Both the position numbers and the translations under genes were made by a program. Below the pieces are notes generated by a model. It saw nothing but the letters and a program-made list of their open reading frames with translations. It was not told the DNA's origin and did not search any database. 64,000 bases of DNA from Limonium bicolor (lineage: Eukaryota > Streptophyta > Magnoliopsida > Caryophyllales > Plumbaginaceae). The stretch is from NCBI GenBank assembly GCA_023374045.1, contig CM041778.1, positions 286,665,533-286,729,532 of the forward strand, in the 5' to 3' direction. Position 1 is the stretch's first letter. Each line of letters starts with the position of its first letter. Shown piece after piece: positions 20,824-33,000 of this stretch.

Positions 20824-22083
20824 TTAGAAAAATTGGACTCCCTGCTCGAGGAGGTCTTGAATCTTGTGCTTCAATGCTCGGCAATTGTCAGCATAATGGC
20901 CAGGCAACTGATGGTAGTGGCAGAATTGATTAAGATGCCTCCCCAAATGAGTGGTTCCCGGCCGAGGGGCCAGGGGCTATAGCAGGTTTCTCTTCTGAAG
21001 CTCTTCAAACGCCTGACTTGGTGCTCGGCCAATGTTGGTGAATTCCCTTTGCGATGAATCTCGGCGTGGTAAGGGTACCGCTCTAAGATTTTGATGCGGA
21101 GCTCTAGGTCATTGAACCACATTCACTTCTGGGAAACTGCTTTGAGCGCAAGCTACTGGCTGAAGATAAGCCTTTTCTGGTCCTGGCTTAGATAATTTGG
21201 AGCCACTGCCGGAGTTTCTTAGACACTCGAGCTCCAACCCTTCCTTATGAATCCTTTCCTCTAGAATACCGACTTGTCCCATCAACATGTCCAAACTTGG
21301 AAAGTACATAAATTTCAGCTCATGGTTGTGTTGTTTTCGCATGTTCTCAATTATCATGCGGATTTGCTCTTGCTCGTCCATTTTAGTAGGCATGGCTGCA
21401 GCCTTTCTTCTCCAACGCTTGATGAAGTCAGACATGGACTCACCGTCTTTCTGTCGAGTTCCTGCCAGATCGATTCTGGTGACCTCGAGGTTCTTAGCAT
21501 ACTCGAAATGATTTAGGAAAGCCTCGCAAACCTCCTCGTAGGTTTTGGTATTCATCTTTTGAGTGAGATACCAACGCTGAGGGGTCTCGTCTAGATAGCG
21601 TGCGAAAAATTTGGCTTTTTGCATGTCGTTGAGCCCTAAGATGGACATTTCCCGGTCACACATAGCCAAATGAATCTGTGGATCCGAGGAACCCTTGTAC
21701 AAAGCGAGTGTAGGCAGCTTCAGCTTTGGGGGAAGATCAACTTCAGGATACGACGCCGTGGAGAAATAATCGAAGCCAGCTGGTTTGTTGGCTTTCTCTA
21801 TGCGCTCAATCCTTTTAAAAACCCTTTTAACCTCTGTGGCTAGTTGGTTGTCAGGAACATCCTTCCCCACACGTGTTAGAGGATCTTGGGCCCTAACGGA
21901 GTCAATCTCGATGTAACTACGGTTAAGATTTTCATCCACAAGCTTTTCCAGAGTGTGCTGATTTGTCTCCTAGAGATTAGCCTTACTCCTTAATTCCTCG
22001 ACAATGGACTCCAAGACCTTGCACCTTTGCCGCACAGCGGCCAACTGGGCGTCCGTGTTGAACGGATTTCCTTCTTCTGCCAT
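20824..22083 (-). pseudogene. Element B Gag (Ogre/Tat type), three nonsense mutations
   Basis: A single frame runs from ATG at 22083 to TAA at 20824, 419 codons. N-terminal part: a coiled-coil-like helix (LAAVRQRCKVLESIVEEL). Middle: the retrotransposon gag core (DLPPKLKLPTLALYKGSSDPQIHL, KFFARYLDETPQRWY, EAFLNHFEYAK, GESMSDFIKRWR). C-terminal part: FTNIGRAPSQAFEEL and a Cys/His segment CHYHQLPGHYADNC, both typical of Ogre/Tat Gag. In-frame stops are TAG at 21970-21972, TGA at 21109-21111 and TAG at 20977-20979. All are explicable by C-to-T change of CAG or CGA. No pol follows. Confidence 0.88.
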
Positions 22084-23290
22084 ATCTAGATTCGGGCTTG
22101 CCTGTTTCCAAGAAGTCCATTGTTAGCTAACAAGAGGAAATGGGTTGAAAGACACTAAGGTGAGAATGACACTTTACAAGGTAGATCGAAACAGGCTTAG
22201 GCTGAAAGCAAGTGGGCCAGGATACCCAGAAAATGAGGTGTTTGGGCTGAAGTATCTTTCAGACTATGAACTGGAATTTGGACTGAAATCTAAACAGATG
22301 GCTTTGATTGGGCCTGAGAGGGACACCTAGATCTAGGGTTTGGGGCTAGGGCCCGAATAAGAAGTCTACCTAGTCTAGAATGAGCCCTTGGGCCGGAATG
22401 TGTTTGGGCCTGGAGTAAAGCACATGGGCTGGAATGGTCCCTAAATCACAAATGGGCCTAACTTTCTTTGGGCCAGAGAAGATGGTTGCTAAGCAGAAAA
22501 AGATTTTATTTTCAGAACTTGTGGGTTATTTCAAGTTCAAGTGGATTTCTTTTTTTTTGGGCCTAGAACTAATTGGATAATTCAAATTGGGCCAGAAGAG
22601 AAATCACCTAAGTCTAAGCTTTTGGGCCGAAGCCCGAATGACTCACATATTAAACCAAACAGGACCTCTGGGCCACAAACAAGTAGAGCTGCCAATCCGG
22701 GTTGGGCTAGGTTGATGTAGGAGAAGTTCCTATCAATCTCTAGGCTGGGTAGTGGGCCGATCATACAAGCAAACAAGGCCCACACAAATTCAACATGTCC
22801 TTACTAGACGCTTGAATCAAACTGGGTATGGATCGATCCGGAGAGGTGCTTGGGGCGTGGGCCCAGGTTACCACAAAGGAATAGGGCTTGCACGCTATTC
22901 TCTTTGCGCTTCCCCACTTTTTCCACATCACCTGAAGGTGTGCGTCTACGGTCGGGTCTTTGACTGACCAAACAATGGGCTAGGTAAGGACACTGCCAGG
23001 AAAACGCTTGGGGCTAAGGCCCAGGTATTAAGGGGATGTGGTTAGACGACATCCTCCTCTTTTCCCCCGCTTATTCACATCACCTAAAAGGTGTGAGTCC
23101 CTGACAGGGGACCCTCAAACGGGTCCCGGGGTGAAATCGGTTTAGGTGGACCCTCGCTCTCATATGATGCAAAGGTGCAGAAATTTAAATTGTGCACAAA
23201 AGTAAACAAACAGAGTAATAAAGCTATAAATAAACATTTTCGACTTAAGCCCTCTTTCTTAAAATTAAACAAGTTTAAATTAAGAATTTG
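22084..23290 (-). other. Element B leader, rich in TGGGC(C/T) motifs
   Basis: This is a 1.2 kb untranslated leader between primer site and gag. TGGGCC, TGGGCT or the complement occurs about 17 times between 22212 and 23020. A degenerate direct duplication of about 155 bp also occurs: GCTTGGGGC...CCCAGGT followed by ACATCACCT(G/A)AAGGTGTG, near 22846-22945 and 23008-23095. No gene was found. Confidence 0.65.
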
Positions 23291-23309
23291 GTCCCCAGCA
23301 GAGTCGCCA
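23291..23309 (-). other. Primer binding site of element B (tRNA-Arg)
   Basis: The minus strand reads TGGCGACTCTGCTGGGGAC, a close match to the complement of the plant tRNA-Arg(ACG) 3' end as I recall it. It lies three bases inside the LTR. tRNA-Arg priming is known for Ogre elements. Confidence 0.7.
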
Positions 23310-23749
23310 GTCTGTGAGCCTCGATTTTTAAACCCTATCCTGTGTTGGTTAAAGCTGATTAGGATCTAACCGGGTTTTAGGTCCACTTATAACCTAAGGT
23401 TAATAACTATGTCATATAACAATGATTATTAAAACCTAAGCTAGCTCACTGGAACCTATTATGAGTCGCCACCTAATTTTAACCTAGATCAAATTAGGAA
23501 AGGAGAGTTCGGGTTCGGGGGCTTGATATTCGACTTAATTAGGGTTCAATTACTTTCATTACCCCTAGAAGTCGTTTTTCCTCTACATAGTTTAATTACG
23601 GCTTATTACGAGTCGTTTTAACCTAAGTGTGCGAGCTTCTGCTTTTTTTGTGTTTTTTAGCATTTTTTGACAGAAAACTAAAGTGAAATTGAAAGATACC
23701 TAAACTAGGGTTTCGGAGGCAGAATTAGGTCGAATTTTGCTTACGTCCG

Positions 23750-24005
23750 TTGCCACGGAGCCCGTGTCCGAGACCACGGACCCCAGTTAACCTAATTATA
23801 CAGAAAAGTTGAAATTAAAGGAAAACAAAAAATTGCAAAGTCCGGGGCCACGGACAGGCTGTCCGTGGGCCCGGACATTATTAGAAAACCTAAATTTTGA
23901 ATTTTTTAAAATCCCGCCGCCGTCCGTGGGTGTCCGGGCTTACGGACAGGGAGTCCGGGACCCCGGACATGACGTCCGTGGGTGCGGACCGCCCTCGGAC
24001 GGCGG
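23750..24005. repeat. GTCCGTGG/CCACGGAC palindrome cluster, B right LTR
   Basis: This is the counterpart of the cluster at 16395-16650. It lies downstream of the TATA box on the coding strand, so here it would be in transcribed R/U5 or leader sequence rather than in U3. Confidence 0.65.
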
Positions 24006-24573
24006 CGTTGAGGCTGTTCCCGAGGGTGTTTTTGGCTCAAATTTTATGGGTGTGTAGCCTGAAAGATGTACAAGACGTTAGTGATTGAAAGTTCTCAATT
24101 TGAATTCGAATTAAGCACGAAACTTGGTAAACAAGTTATTGGACAGAAGCTTAAACAAACAGCAATACAGAAGCGTAAAAAGGTTAGTTTGAACCCAAAA
24201 TTTGACAGAGAGTTAATGAGGTTGTGGGGGGTTAGAAAAGTAGAGTTATAACCTGTTTTACCTTCAGATTCGTGGTGTTTCTTCATGTCGGGAATCTTCG
24301 GAGGCCTCGTTGACGGCGGATCAGGAAGAACTTCGAACTCAGCTTCTGACTCCTTGTTGTTCTTGATGTTCTTCACGTTTTGGTGCTGCTTTGGTGAGGT
24401 TTTGATGATGGATGATGTTGTGGGAGTTGAAAAATGTGTTTTGGTGTTGATTTTGGTGAGATTTCGGTGTTTGATTGTGGCTCTGGGGTTCAAAACGTGA
24501 AGAGCAAGAGACGGCTGCCTTCTTTGAGAGTCTAGGGTTCTTGAGGTTATCATTTGATCATGGGATAAGGTTC

Positions 24574-24582
24574 CTTATATAG
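24574..24582 (-). promoter_or_regulatory. TATA box of element B 5' LTR
   Basis: CTATATAAG on the minus strand sits in CTATATAAGGAACC, conserved in the left LTR at 17227-17235. Transcription from here reads toward gag. Confidence 0.6.
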
Positions 24583-25084
24583 CCTTCCTTAAAGATAGAA
24601 AAATCCGGTAAAAACCGAGATTTACCGACGTTTTAGCTCAAGGGCTTCCAAAAGGAATTTTATTATGAAATTTTACACATGGGTAAAGGATGATATTTCT
24701 GAATTTTCTAAAGTGGAACCGAATTTTTTGGAAATTGGAATATTTTTAAATTCAATTTCTCGTCAGATTCAATCAGAAATTGGTAGAAAATTATTGGAAA
24801 TTCGAAAAATCAAAATTCCAACGCCATTATGCTTCAGATGTCGTCCTCTATCATGGGTTAAAATTTCAAATCATTTTGAATTGATTTGACCCTTATTTGG
24901 AGGAGAGAGAAAGCCTATAGGGGGCTTAGGAGCCTTGAAAAATTACGAAAGTGCCCCTGGAGATGACTAAGCTGTCCCTAGTACCCTGAAATGTGCCGAT
25001 TGAACCGGGAACCCTCGCTACTTGAGCAAGCTAGCCTATTAGTGGAGACTCCCTTCCGGGGGGTTTGAAATTTTGGGTATAACA

Positions 25085-25594
25085 CAAGTTCGGTCGCAAG
25101 ATCGGTCGATTCCCGAGACTTACTTACGTACAAAGATTTAGGCATGACCGACCTTGTAAGTCCGGTCCCAAGGTCGGTCTATTCCAGAGACTCAATCCGT
25201 ACTTAAAATCCATGCCCGACCGACCTTGCAAGTCCAGTCCCCAAGGTCGATCCATTCCAGAGACCATTTCTCGCAGGGTAAACTGGGCTCGACCGACCTT
25301 GCAGGTCCGGTCCCCAAGGTCGGTCTGCTCCAGACCCTTGTTATTAATTGCCCATTTAACTCCAAAATTCACCTCATATATCCTAGTATATTCTAACCTT
25401 ATTTGGGCACTTCAAACACACCTTAAGACCTCCATTAAACTCCTTAAATCATTCATCAAAAACCTCTTCAACCTTACACAAATTCTTATACAAAGGTTGG
25501 CACATGCAATACTTTTCCCTAAGTTTGCATGGGGTGTTTTATACCTATAACTAGCACTAGTATCAAATGTTTCCACACTACTACTACATCTTTT
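25085..25594 (-). mobile_element. Element A right LTR, piece 2
   Basis: It begins with the second CAAGT and continues the palindrome array and downstream LTR sequence matching 5621-6127 of the left LTR. It is cut by element C. Confidence 0.9.
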
Positions 25595-26214
25595 TGTAAC
25601 ACCCCTACCGCTAATACCGTCATTACTGTACAGTTACTTACCTTCGCAGCGGATACTCCTTACACAACGGCGGGTGTACAATGCCGTTAGTCACCCACGT
25701 GACTAACAAGGCGAGTTACAATACTACATACTATCGGTCTGATGAACATGGACATACCGAGTACTCTACACAATAAAATACTTCCCATTTCTTACTCATC
25801 CATAACCTAATTACAACTCCAATACATTACTATACCGAGTATACTACAATCCTTGAATTACCGATACAGTGTAAACTTCCAAATTCGCATTACAATACGA
25901 GTACCAATCCCTACTATACAACTACCCATGCTTACGCAGCAGTCCCCGTCCTACTCTCTCGAACGGTGATCGGCTTCGGGTACCTGCACACTAAAAATGG
26001 TCCCCCGAGGGGGTCAGCTTACGCTGAATATGACTTCCGCATATACCGCGTGCTAACCGCGGTACATCGACTACTTTGGGTCGAATATACATGGAGTTCA
26101 TTTACATGCTTACATACATACTCATGCTATAACAATACAACAACAATACTTACATGCACATACAAATTGATACTTACTAAGGAAGGCAGATCGATGGTCA
26201 ACCATTCGTATTTG

Positions 26215-26520
26215 TTATTCATTCATTACTCTTCGTACTATATTCGGTATTCACTACTCCACTCATACCCACTCCTTACTCCTACATACTCAACACTCCA
26301 TGTTCGATACTTTACTCGTACACGTTTCTTACTCCGTACTCGTTACTACACTTATGCATACTCATTACTCAACTCCTTACTTACTCATATTTACTCATAC
26401 ATACTCAACACTCAATACTTACTCATACATACTCAGTACTCGGTACTCTCTACATACTCATACCTGCTTCTTACTCGATACTCATTACCTTACTCATACA
26501 TACGCAATACTCATTACTTT
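26215..26520. repeat. TACTC/TACTCATAC degenerate array, C left LTR
   Basis: About 300 bp are dominated by TACTC, TACTCATACATACTCA and similar units. The same array is at 35885-36205 in the right LTR and, reverse-complemented, at about 52790-53105 in solo LTR E. Confidence 0.8.
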
Positions 26521-27634
26521 GGCCTCTGGGCGGAGTCATACTCAAGACTCGCCACCGGACCTACAATACGAGGGCTATACGCTTAGCTCCTCTAATACTC
26601 AAATGTCCGTACTACCGGACTACACGAATTCCCTACACTCTTCTCTCAGAGCACAATACAACCTCATAGGTTAGCCAGAAGTATCTCTCTCGATAACCTC
26701 TGTTAGCTTAGGGAATTACCACCGTCTAGTATCCTCAGATTTAGGGTTTCCCCAACATATCAAATACTCTCTCGGCGGGGGCATACTTACATCAGTCGGG
26801 TCTCTCATAATAGGTCGACTAATTACTAAGGGGTTGGAGATCCCTCCTCATTCGTTACTAACTCTCATGGTTCATGTTTTGCACCAAGATTAGTTCCTCT
26901 AATAGAGGTTATTTATCACTTCCACTACTGTTCGTTTGTGGATTATTCATCCCGTTTCTCCTACCGTTATCGGGAGGTTATTACTCCGTACCTCTCTCAC
27001 ATTCTAGTGAGTTCATTGGTTTACGTTACCATTTATTGGTTTGTTGGTTTAGTGCGTTGCTACGGTTCCATTATTCACACATGACTCTCGCTACGAGTCA
27101 ATACACAACAAGACTCATCTATGAGTCGGTCTACGCACTAAGTAAAGCCACACAATCATTCAAGAAGGTTAGCTCAATCAACATACAGCAAGACATATAA
27201 TGAAGGCAATAAACCGTTTTCATGCTTTAGTCTTGAATAGCCGGCATACAGCACACAAATCAACGTAACTCGGTTAGCATACGGGGCATGAGGAAATCAT
27301 ACCTTTCACCGGAGTTAGCTTTACCATGTTTCCCTTGTTCCTTGGTTCACACTTGTCCCACTGATACTGTTTTCAACGTATCATTAATACTATACTCTAC
27401 AATATACAAACATTTACTACTCCCTTACTTACCCCGTTATCCCGGTGTAATTAATGTCCTTATACTTACAACTTCCTTAACTTGTTTCCTTACTCATTTA
27501 CTTACTTACTTCACCATTATTACTTCATTAATGGTTTATTACTACATATATATTTGCATCTATGTATATAGGCATATATATATGTATATATGATTACTAT
27601 AATCATATAATTAAACATTTTTTTTTAACTGGAC

Positions 27635-27870
27635 CGGACTTGCGACCGACCTTGCAAGTCCGGTCCATTCCAGTAGCTCAAGTTACAGAAATTCTTCTGG
27701 CCGACCGGACTTGCAAGTCCGGTCGCAAGTCCGGTCCATTCCAGAAGGTTTCACCGGGGAATTTTTCTGGTCCGACCGGACTTGCAAGTCCGGTCCATTC
27801 CAGTAGGTTCAGACGGGAAAATTTTCTGGCCCGACCGGACTTGCAAGTCCGGTCGCAATCCGGTCCGGCC
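27635..27870. repeat. GACCGGACTTGCAAGTCCGGTC array, C left LTR
   Basis: Four units of about 60-75 bp each contain the palindrome ACCGGACTTGCAAGTCCGGT with a CATTCCAGTAG-like tail. They share CCTTGCAAGTCCGGTCC and CATTCCAG with the array in element A, which shows common descent. Confidence 0.85.
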
Positions 27871-30070
27871 AGTACCCGTTTTTAAAATCTGTTTTCAGTC
27901 CTCTCTTTTACCCATTACTTCCCCCACTCTTCCTACATGTAATCCCACTTGTTTTGATGCCATTTAGGCTTCCTAATACACCTTAATCCATCCACCAAGT
28001 CCATTACTAAATCATCACTCACTTACACAATTTCCTCACTTCTTTTCCAACACTTGTAACAGTTTTTGTTACACTCATGCTACAGATTTTACCATCCCAA
28101 TCTCCCATCCTATACTTTCCCACCAATGCCATTCCTAGCATTCCCAATACTTCTCCTTACCATACCAATCCATTTCCAAGCCATTGCACTACCTATACCC
28201 AAGTTCCAACACTCATCCTACACAATTCTGCACATTAAATTCTCCTAACTTCTCCAATGTATTCTTATGCACTTTGCTACAGATTTTACACTTCTTATTT
28301 CTCATACTACAATTACCATTCCATAGCTACTAAACCTCTCTACTAATCCCAATACCACCTTGGTTCTCCCACTCACCAAGTCATCCTTAAATGCATAATT
28401 CCTACTAAAATTTTGCCATAGCTCACCTACTTTCCTTGCTTATCCACACATATCCTTTCTCATCAAATTCATTCCTATTCTAGCCAAACCACAAGGGTTC
28501 TACCAGCACACATACAAAATTCTAATACACCAATGTTTCCTCAATCCCGTTACTAATACACCATTATTCCTCAAATAGCATTACTAATATACATACACCA
28601 TTCTTTGGCTCTAAGGCCTACAAATTCACACATTTACTCACGTACTCAAAATTTCCACAACTACAATACCAATACAATAATTTGGGTTCTTTAAATATCT
28701 TACCCATTCCCATTACTCTAATGCAATAGAATTTACATTAGGAAGGAGCTCTTACCTTGAGCTTTTGATTCCTTCTTTTCTTTTCCCTTTCTCCTCCTTC
28801 TCTCTTTCTTGTCCAAATCGATTTTGTGGGGGATGGAGTTACCAAACTCCATCCCAACACCCAAATTACACAAAGAGCACATCATTAATCTACTAACCCC
28901 CATATTAACACTAATTCATTGAAGTGTTAAAAATACAAATTCTAGGGTTTACCTTTAGAGGGCTTTAGGAGCGTTTTTAGCCCTTGTTTCAAGAAGAATA
29001 ATCCACCACCATTACTAGGTGAAGTTGATGCTCAAAAGGAGAGAGAAAAACAAGGCATTACAAAGGGGCTAAAAATCGGTTTCCAAGAGAGTGGAGGAAA
29101 CTTGAATCTTTTGTAGAGATTTTTACCTTGTTGGAAAGAGGAGACTCCAAGCTCCACAATGGTGTGCTTTTCTCTTCAAATGGGGAAACCCATGGAGATG
29201 AAACTCATCCTTTTTGAATTTTGAAAAGATAGAAATGTAGAGGAGGAGGGGATTACAAATATGTAATTTATTTTACATTTGGAGCTCAAATGGCTAGAGC
29301 TTGAGGAAGAATGAAGAGGAGCCATGGGAGCATTTTGAGCTCTCAAAATCGGCTGCAGCAGTGGGGAGAAGGAGAGAAATCGATGGGGAAGGAGAAGGAG
29401 AGGAAGAGAAGGAGGGAAAGAGAAATGAGAGAGGAGAGAGAGGGTGGAGTTGCTTTTGTCCTTTTTATTCTATTTTGCTTTTTGACTCATTATTTGTTTA
29501 GCTAGTGTGTGTGAGAGGGGTTTTTTACCTGTTAAAAACCGGCCCTCGCTGTATTACTAGCTGGAGCGTTTTTCGTCTTTTACAGAAACGCTCGTTACTT
29601 TACCCGGTTTTGATACTATTCACTAACCGGGCCCGTTTTCTCTGGAATTTTCTCATTTCTTTATTCCATTGGCTATTAAGCTTCCATAAATGCTTAATAA
29701 TTAATCAATGATTTATAATTTTTTTACGGGTCTGTTTGACCACTTAAAGTCACGTTTTCGGGTTCCCTCGAAAAACGTGTGCTAAAGCTCTTTTAGCGTT
29801 TTAATACATTTCTTGAATCCGTTTTCTTCGGGAATCATTCCCGTATACTAATTAGGCATGAATAAGCCTTAGGAGTACTTACGATACTATAACCGAGGTC
29901 TCGTACCTCCTATGGTTATTTAACGCTCATTTTAGCGTTTTCCGCTTTCTAAGCGTCTTTCTCATTTCTTTGGATTTATTTTCTTTACCAAAAATTACTT
30001 AGGCACTTTTAGGCCCTTAAATACTATATTAGAATAATATAATCAGCATATTTAAGTTCGGGGTATTTCA

Positions 30071-30083
30071 ATCTACCCCCCTT
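30071..30083 (-). other. Polypurine tract of element C
   Basis: The minus strand reads AAGGGGGGTAGAT against the LTR start, as in element A. Confidence 0.85.
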
Positions 30084-33000
30084 AAAGAACTTTGCCCTCA
30101 AAGTTGGTGAATCCAATACTGTTACTCGTACATATACTCTATGCTAAGGTTATGACCTCTACATATAACTTGTCAAACTCCAAATGTCTGACATGATGCA
30201 TGCTACGCATCCAACAGCATGTCACTGCATGCATAGCAATCAAAAATATCCGTTTTACCTCTCCTCTCCAAGGGGGTCCATCCGCAACAATTAGGTACAA
30301 TCCTCCCCCAATGGAGAGTGATCCCTCAGGTACCGGTCACGTTTGAACACTTACGCTTTCTGGTTCACGGCCGTCATGACTTGAGCACTTACGCTTTCTG
30401 GCTCTACGGTCCTTTGGTTCTGATCAAATTCATTTGCACATATAGAGATCCTCAGGCACTTACTCATACTTACTTACTCATACTTTACTCATACTTACTC
30501 ATACTTACTCGGGACTACACTGCCCCAGTGCCTTTGGAAAAATACAAACACACACTGTTACCGTACACCCGGTGTAGTGGTTTTAAACTACTCTACACTT
30601 CCACAGACTCAAAACTAGCTTCACTTCCTATGGTTTCGACCGGATACTCGTGCCTAGGCATGGAAGGTCCACTAGCGCCCGTGGGAGCGGTTTTAAAACC
30701 GATCCTCATTCTCAAGTTTGAAGAAAACATTGTACCAAATTAGTTTTGGAAATTCATTTTGAAAACTTTGCATACATCTCCCAATTTCAATTTTTTTTTT
30801 GATGATCATGCCTAATACTAGTGTTATTATTGTGACCACTTAGGGGAGCTTCCAGAGTCCTTCAACCCCAATGTGATCAGCATTGGTGTTGAATTATCCT
30901 TTCACTCCAATTTGTGTTCGGCTTCCCTTGATCGCTAGCAAATCAAGTTCCACTTCCCACCTCAATACAAACAAACAGATTGTCAAACATTATTTCGTTT
31001 TCTATCTTTTTAATCTTGCTACTCATAATCATACACATACATTTTCCAATTCATATGATTCACTTACTTACTTACTAATCATTTCGTCAATTATTGCTAC
31101 ATCTTCTCCAACTGCTATACTTTAGGAATTCAGGGGTATAATATCCCATTAATTTACTATACTCCAATTTATACTCATAAAATACATCGGTTGTACACCG
31201 ATTCATACTCATTACATATGTCGGTTGTATACCGATTTATACTCATTACATACATCGGTTCCGTACCGATTTATACTCCTCAAGTCTCCCATACATACTC
31301 ATTCTTCATACTATTACCAATCGGGTTTCTCATTACCCTGGAGTTTCTCTACTCCTTTTCCTATACTTACTTCCCAAATTACCATAATTACACGATGAGT
31401 GAATACAAATGTTTATGTAACATAAGTATCAACCATCAAAACGAATTCTCTTGCGCTATGCGCATTGTAGTTTACGCACCTATCACGTAAAACATACATT
31501 TCACGGTTTTCGCTCTACCCCCCTTAAAAGGGATTACGCCCACGTAATCTACCATGTGTCAACATTGGACATTGGTCGAAGGCATTCAGCTGTCATGGAG
31601 TGGTTCAGTTTCCATGCGGTCTATTATACCATGTTCCTTGATCAACGGGTCTTAGCCGTACTATCGGTTAGTCCCTGCATCAAGAATTTCCATTGGAGTT
31701 ATTCAACTCTTAACCAGATTCGGTTCTAGCCTAAATGGCTTTGGGGCATTGGTGATTAGCCTTTTATTCACTAGGTGTATTTCGCTTAGAATTCTGGGTC
31801 CACTAGCTTCTGCTGCGCGACCCTGATAACTTGGGTTATTCGCCCTTTTTGTTATCTTGAACGTGTTATACAACACCTTTTTCCTTCTTATGGCGGGAAT
31901 AGGGTTTATTGACCAAGTGTGGTGTTCTCTTACCGTGCTCGAATTCGGTGAGTTGTCGATTCACTTGGTTTCTCCGACTTACTGTCGGTTGAGGTTAAGT
32001 CACTACTTAGTTGTAGTGCTTCCTCTGTCGTTAGTAGCTTCTAAGCTACACCAGTTTCTTTGGTTCATTACAAGTGTTCTTTACTTGTATGACCTTGCAT
32101 TTTCCATGCGTCGGTCCTTGTGACTTTCTTAAGTCTCCTTTCGCTTTTATTCCAATGGAATTCACATCTTGTAATTGTTGGTGTGTTTCACACTCTTCGT
32201 GCTTCTTTGGCCTTAGGCCGCACGGTTTGTTTCTAAGCTTTTGTTTGACTGGCTTATGCCATGTTTACTGGTGAAAGGAGGGATTTACCATGATTTACAT
32301 TTTCCATCTTCCTAGCTATCTCACTTGATCATTAACTGCACAAATGCAATACCAAAACACTCAGTCCTACAGAGTGCAGAGGCGTAAACTCTTGGCAGTA
32401 ACTCTCTTACGAGGTCACAATAGGAATTATTGTTACTCCTTCAGGTGGTGTTTCATCATTTCGTGCGGACTCCTGGCTTGTTGCCCCTGTCTGTCCACTT
32501 CCGAATACCAATTTTCCATGGCATTAGTAATTACTCTATACATTGGTCACCTGTTGTGCACCATGTTCTTACAGATTCCATGATATTGGTTTACATGGCA
32601 TCCACTGTTTCCAGTTTCAGCTCATGCATTTATACAATGGTTTCCCCTGTATTTGGTAATACTGGATATGGTATTCCTTTATTTTTTTGAGCTCCCTGAG
32701 CATCATTGGTTTATAATCAGTTACTCCTTGGTTGTCATCAATTGCTGTTGAAGCTTATTTCAAATTGCTTGGCAATAATTGTATGCTCAAGCCTGACTAC
32801 GTTAGTAGTTCTGAAAGGGATATATCTCCCGACAGGTATTGATGGTATCCCCTTCTTGGGATCCATGTGTTCTCCACTCTTGTGGTCTCACATTATGAGG
32901 GGCGTCCTCATTCATTGGTTGTTACTCTTTTATCGGTGTCATCCTTGACCACTTTCCATATAGTTCACCTTGGTTTTGCAACCGTTGGGTTGTGTGGTAA

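Larger units (their letters stand above)
15956..25084 (-). mobile_element. Element B: gag-only Ogre/Tat-like retrotransposon
   Basis: It is 9.1 kb with LTRs of 1779 and 1772 bp that are nearly identical, so the insertion is young. LTR ends on the plus strand are TGTGAGCC and GGTATAACA. The tRNA-Arg primer site, the Gag type and the tandem-repeat-rich 3' region resemble the Ogre/Tat lineage. There is no protease, RT or integrase, so it must have moved with proteins from another element. Elements of this kind have been called TR-GAG. Confidence 0.9.
23313..25084 (-). mobile_element. Element B right LTR (5' LTR)
   Basis: It is 1772 bp and differs from the left copy by a handful of substitutions and a few short indels (one in the GTTTTGGTGCTG repeat near 24430). 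It carries the promoter for the minus-strand transcript. Confidence 0.92.
25595..30070 (-). mobile_element. Element C left LTR (3' LTR)
   Basis: It is 4476 bp. It matches 35278-39799 throughout, but with many one- to three-base indels. It contains a TACTC-rich array (26215-26520) and the ACCGGACTTGCAAGTCCGGT array (27635-27870). The small ORFs within it derive from these repeats. Confidence 0.9.

Noticed and set aside
24095..24553. 152-codon minus-strand ORF just downstream of the B TATA box
   Set aside because: The same sequence in the left LTR is split by small indels (16737-17018, 17015-17206); composition is low-complexity and it is likely leader sequence.
27635..27870. Regularly spaced palindromes considered as a CRISPR array
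   Set aside because: Repeats are inside a plant LTR, are imperfect, and spacers are themselves repeated rather than unique.
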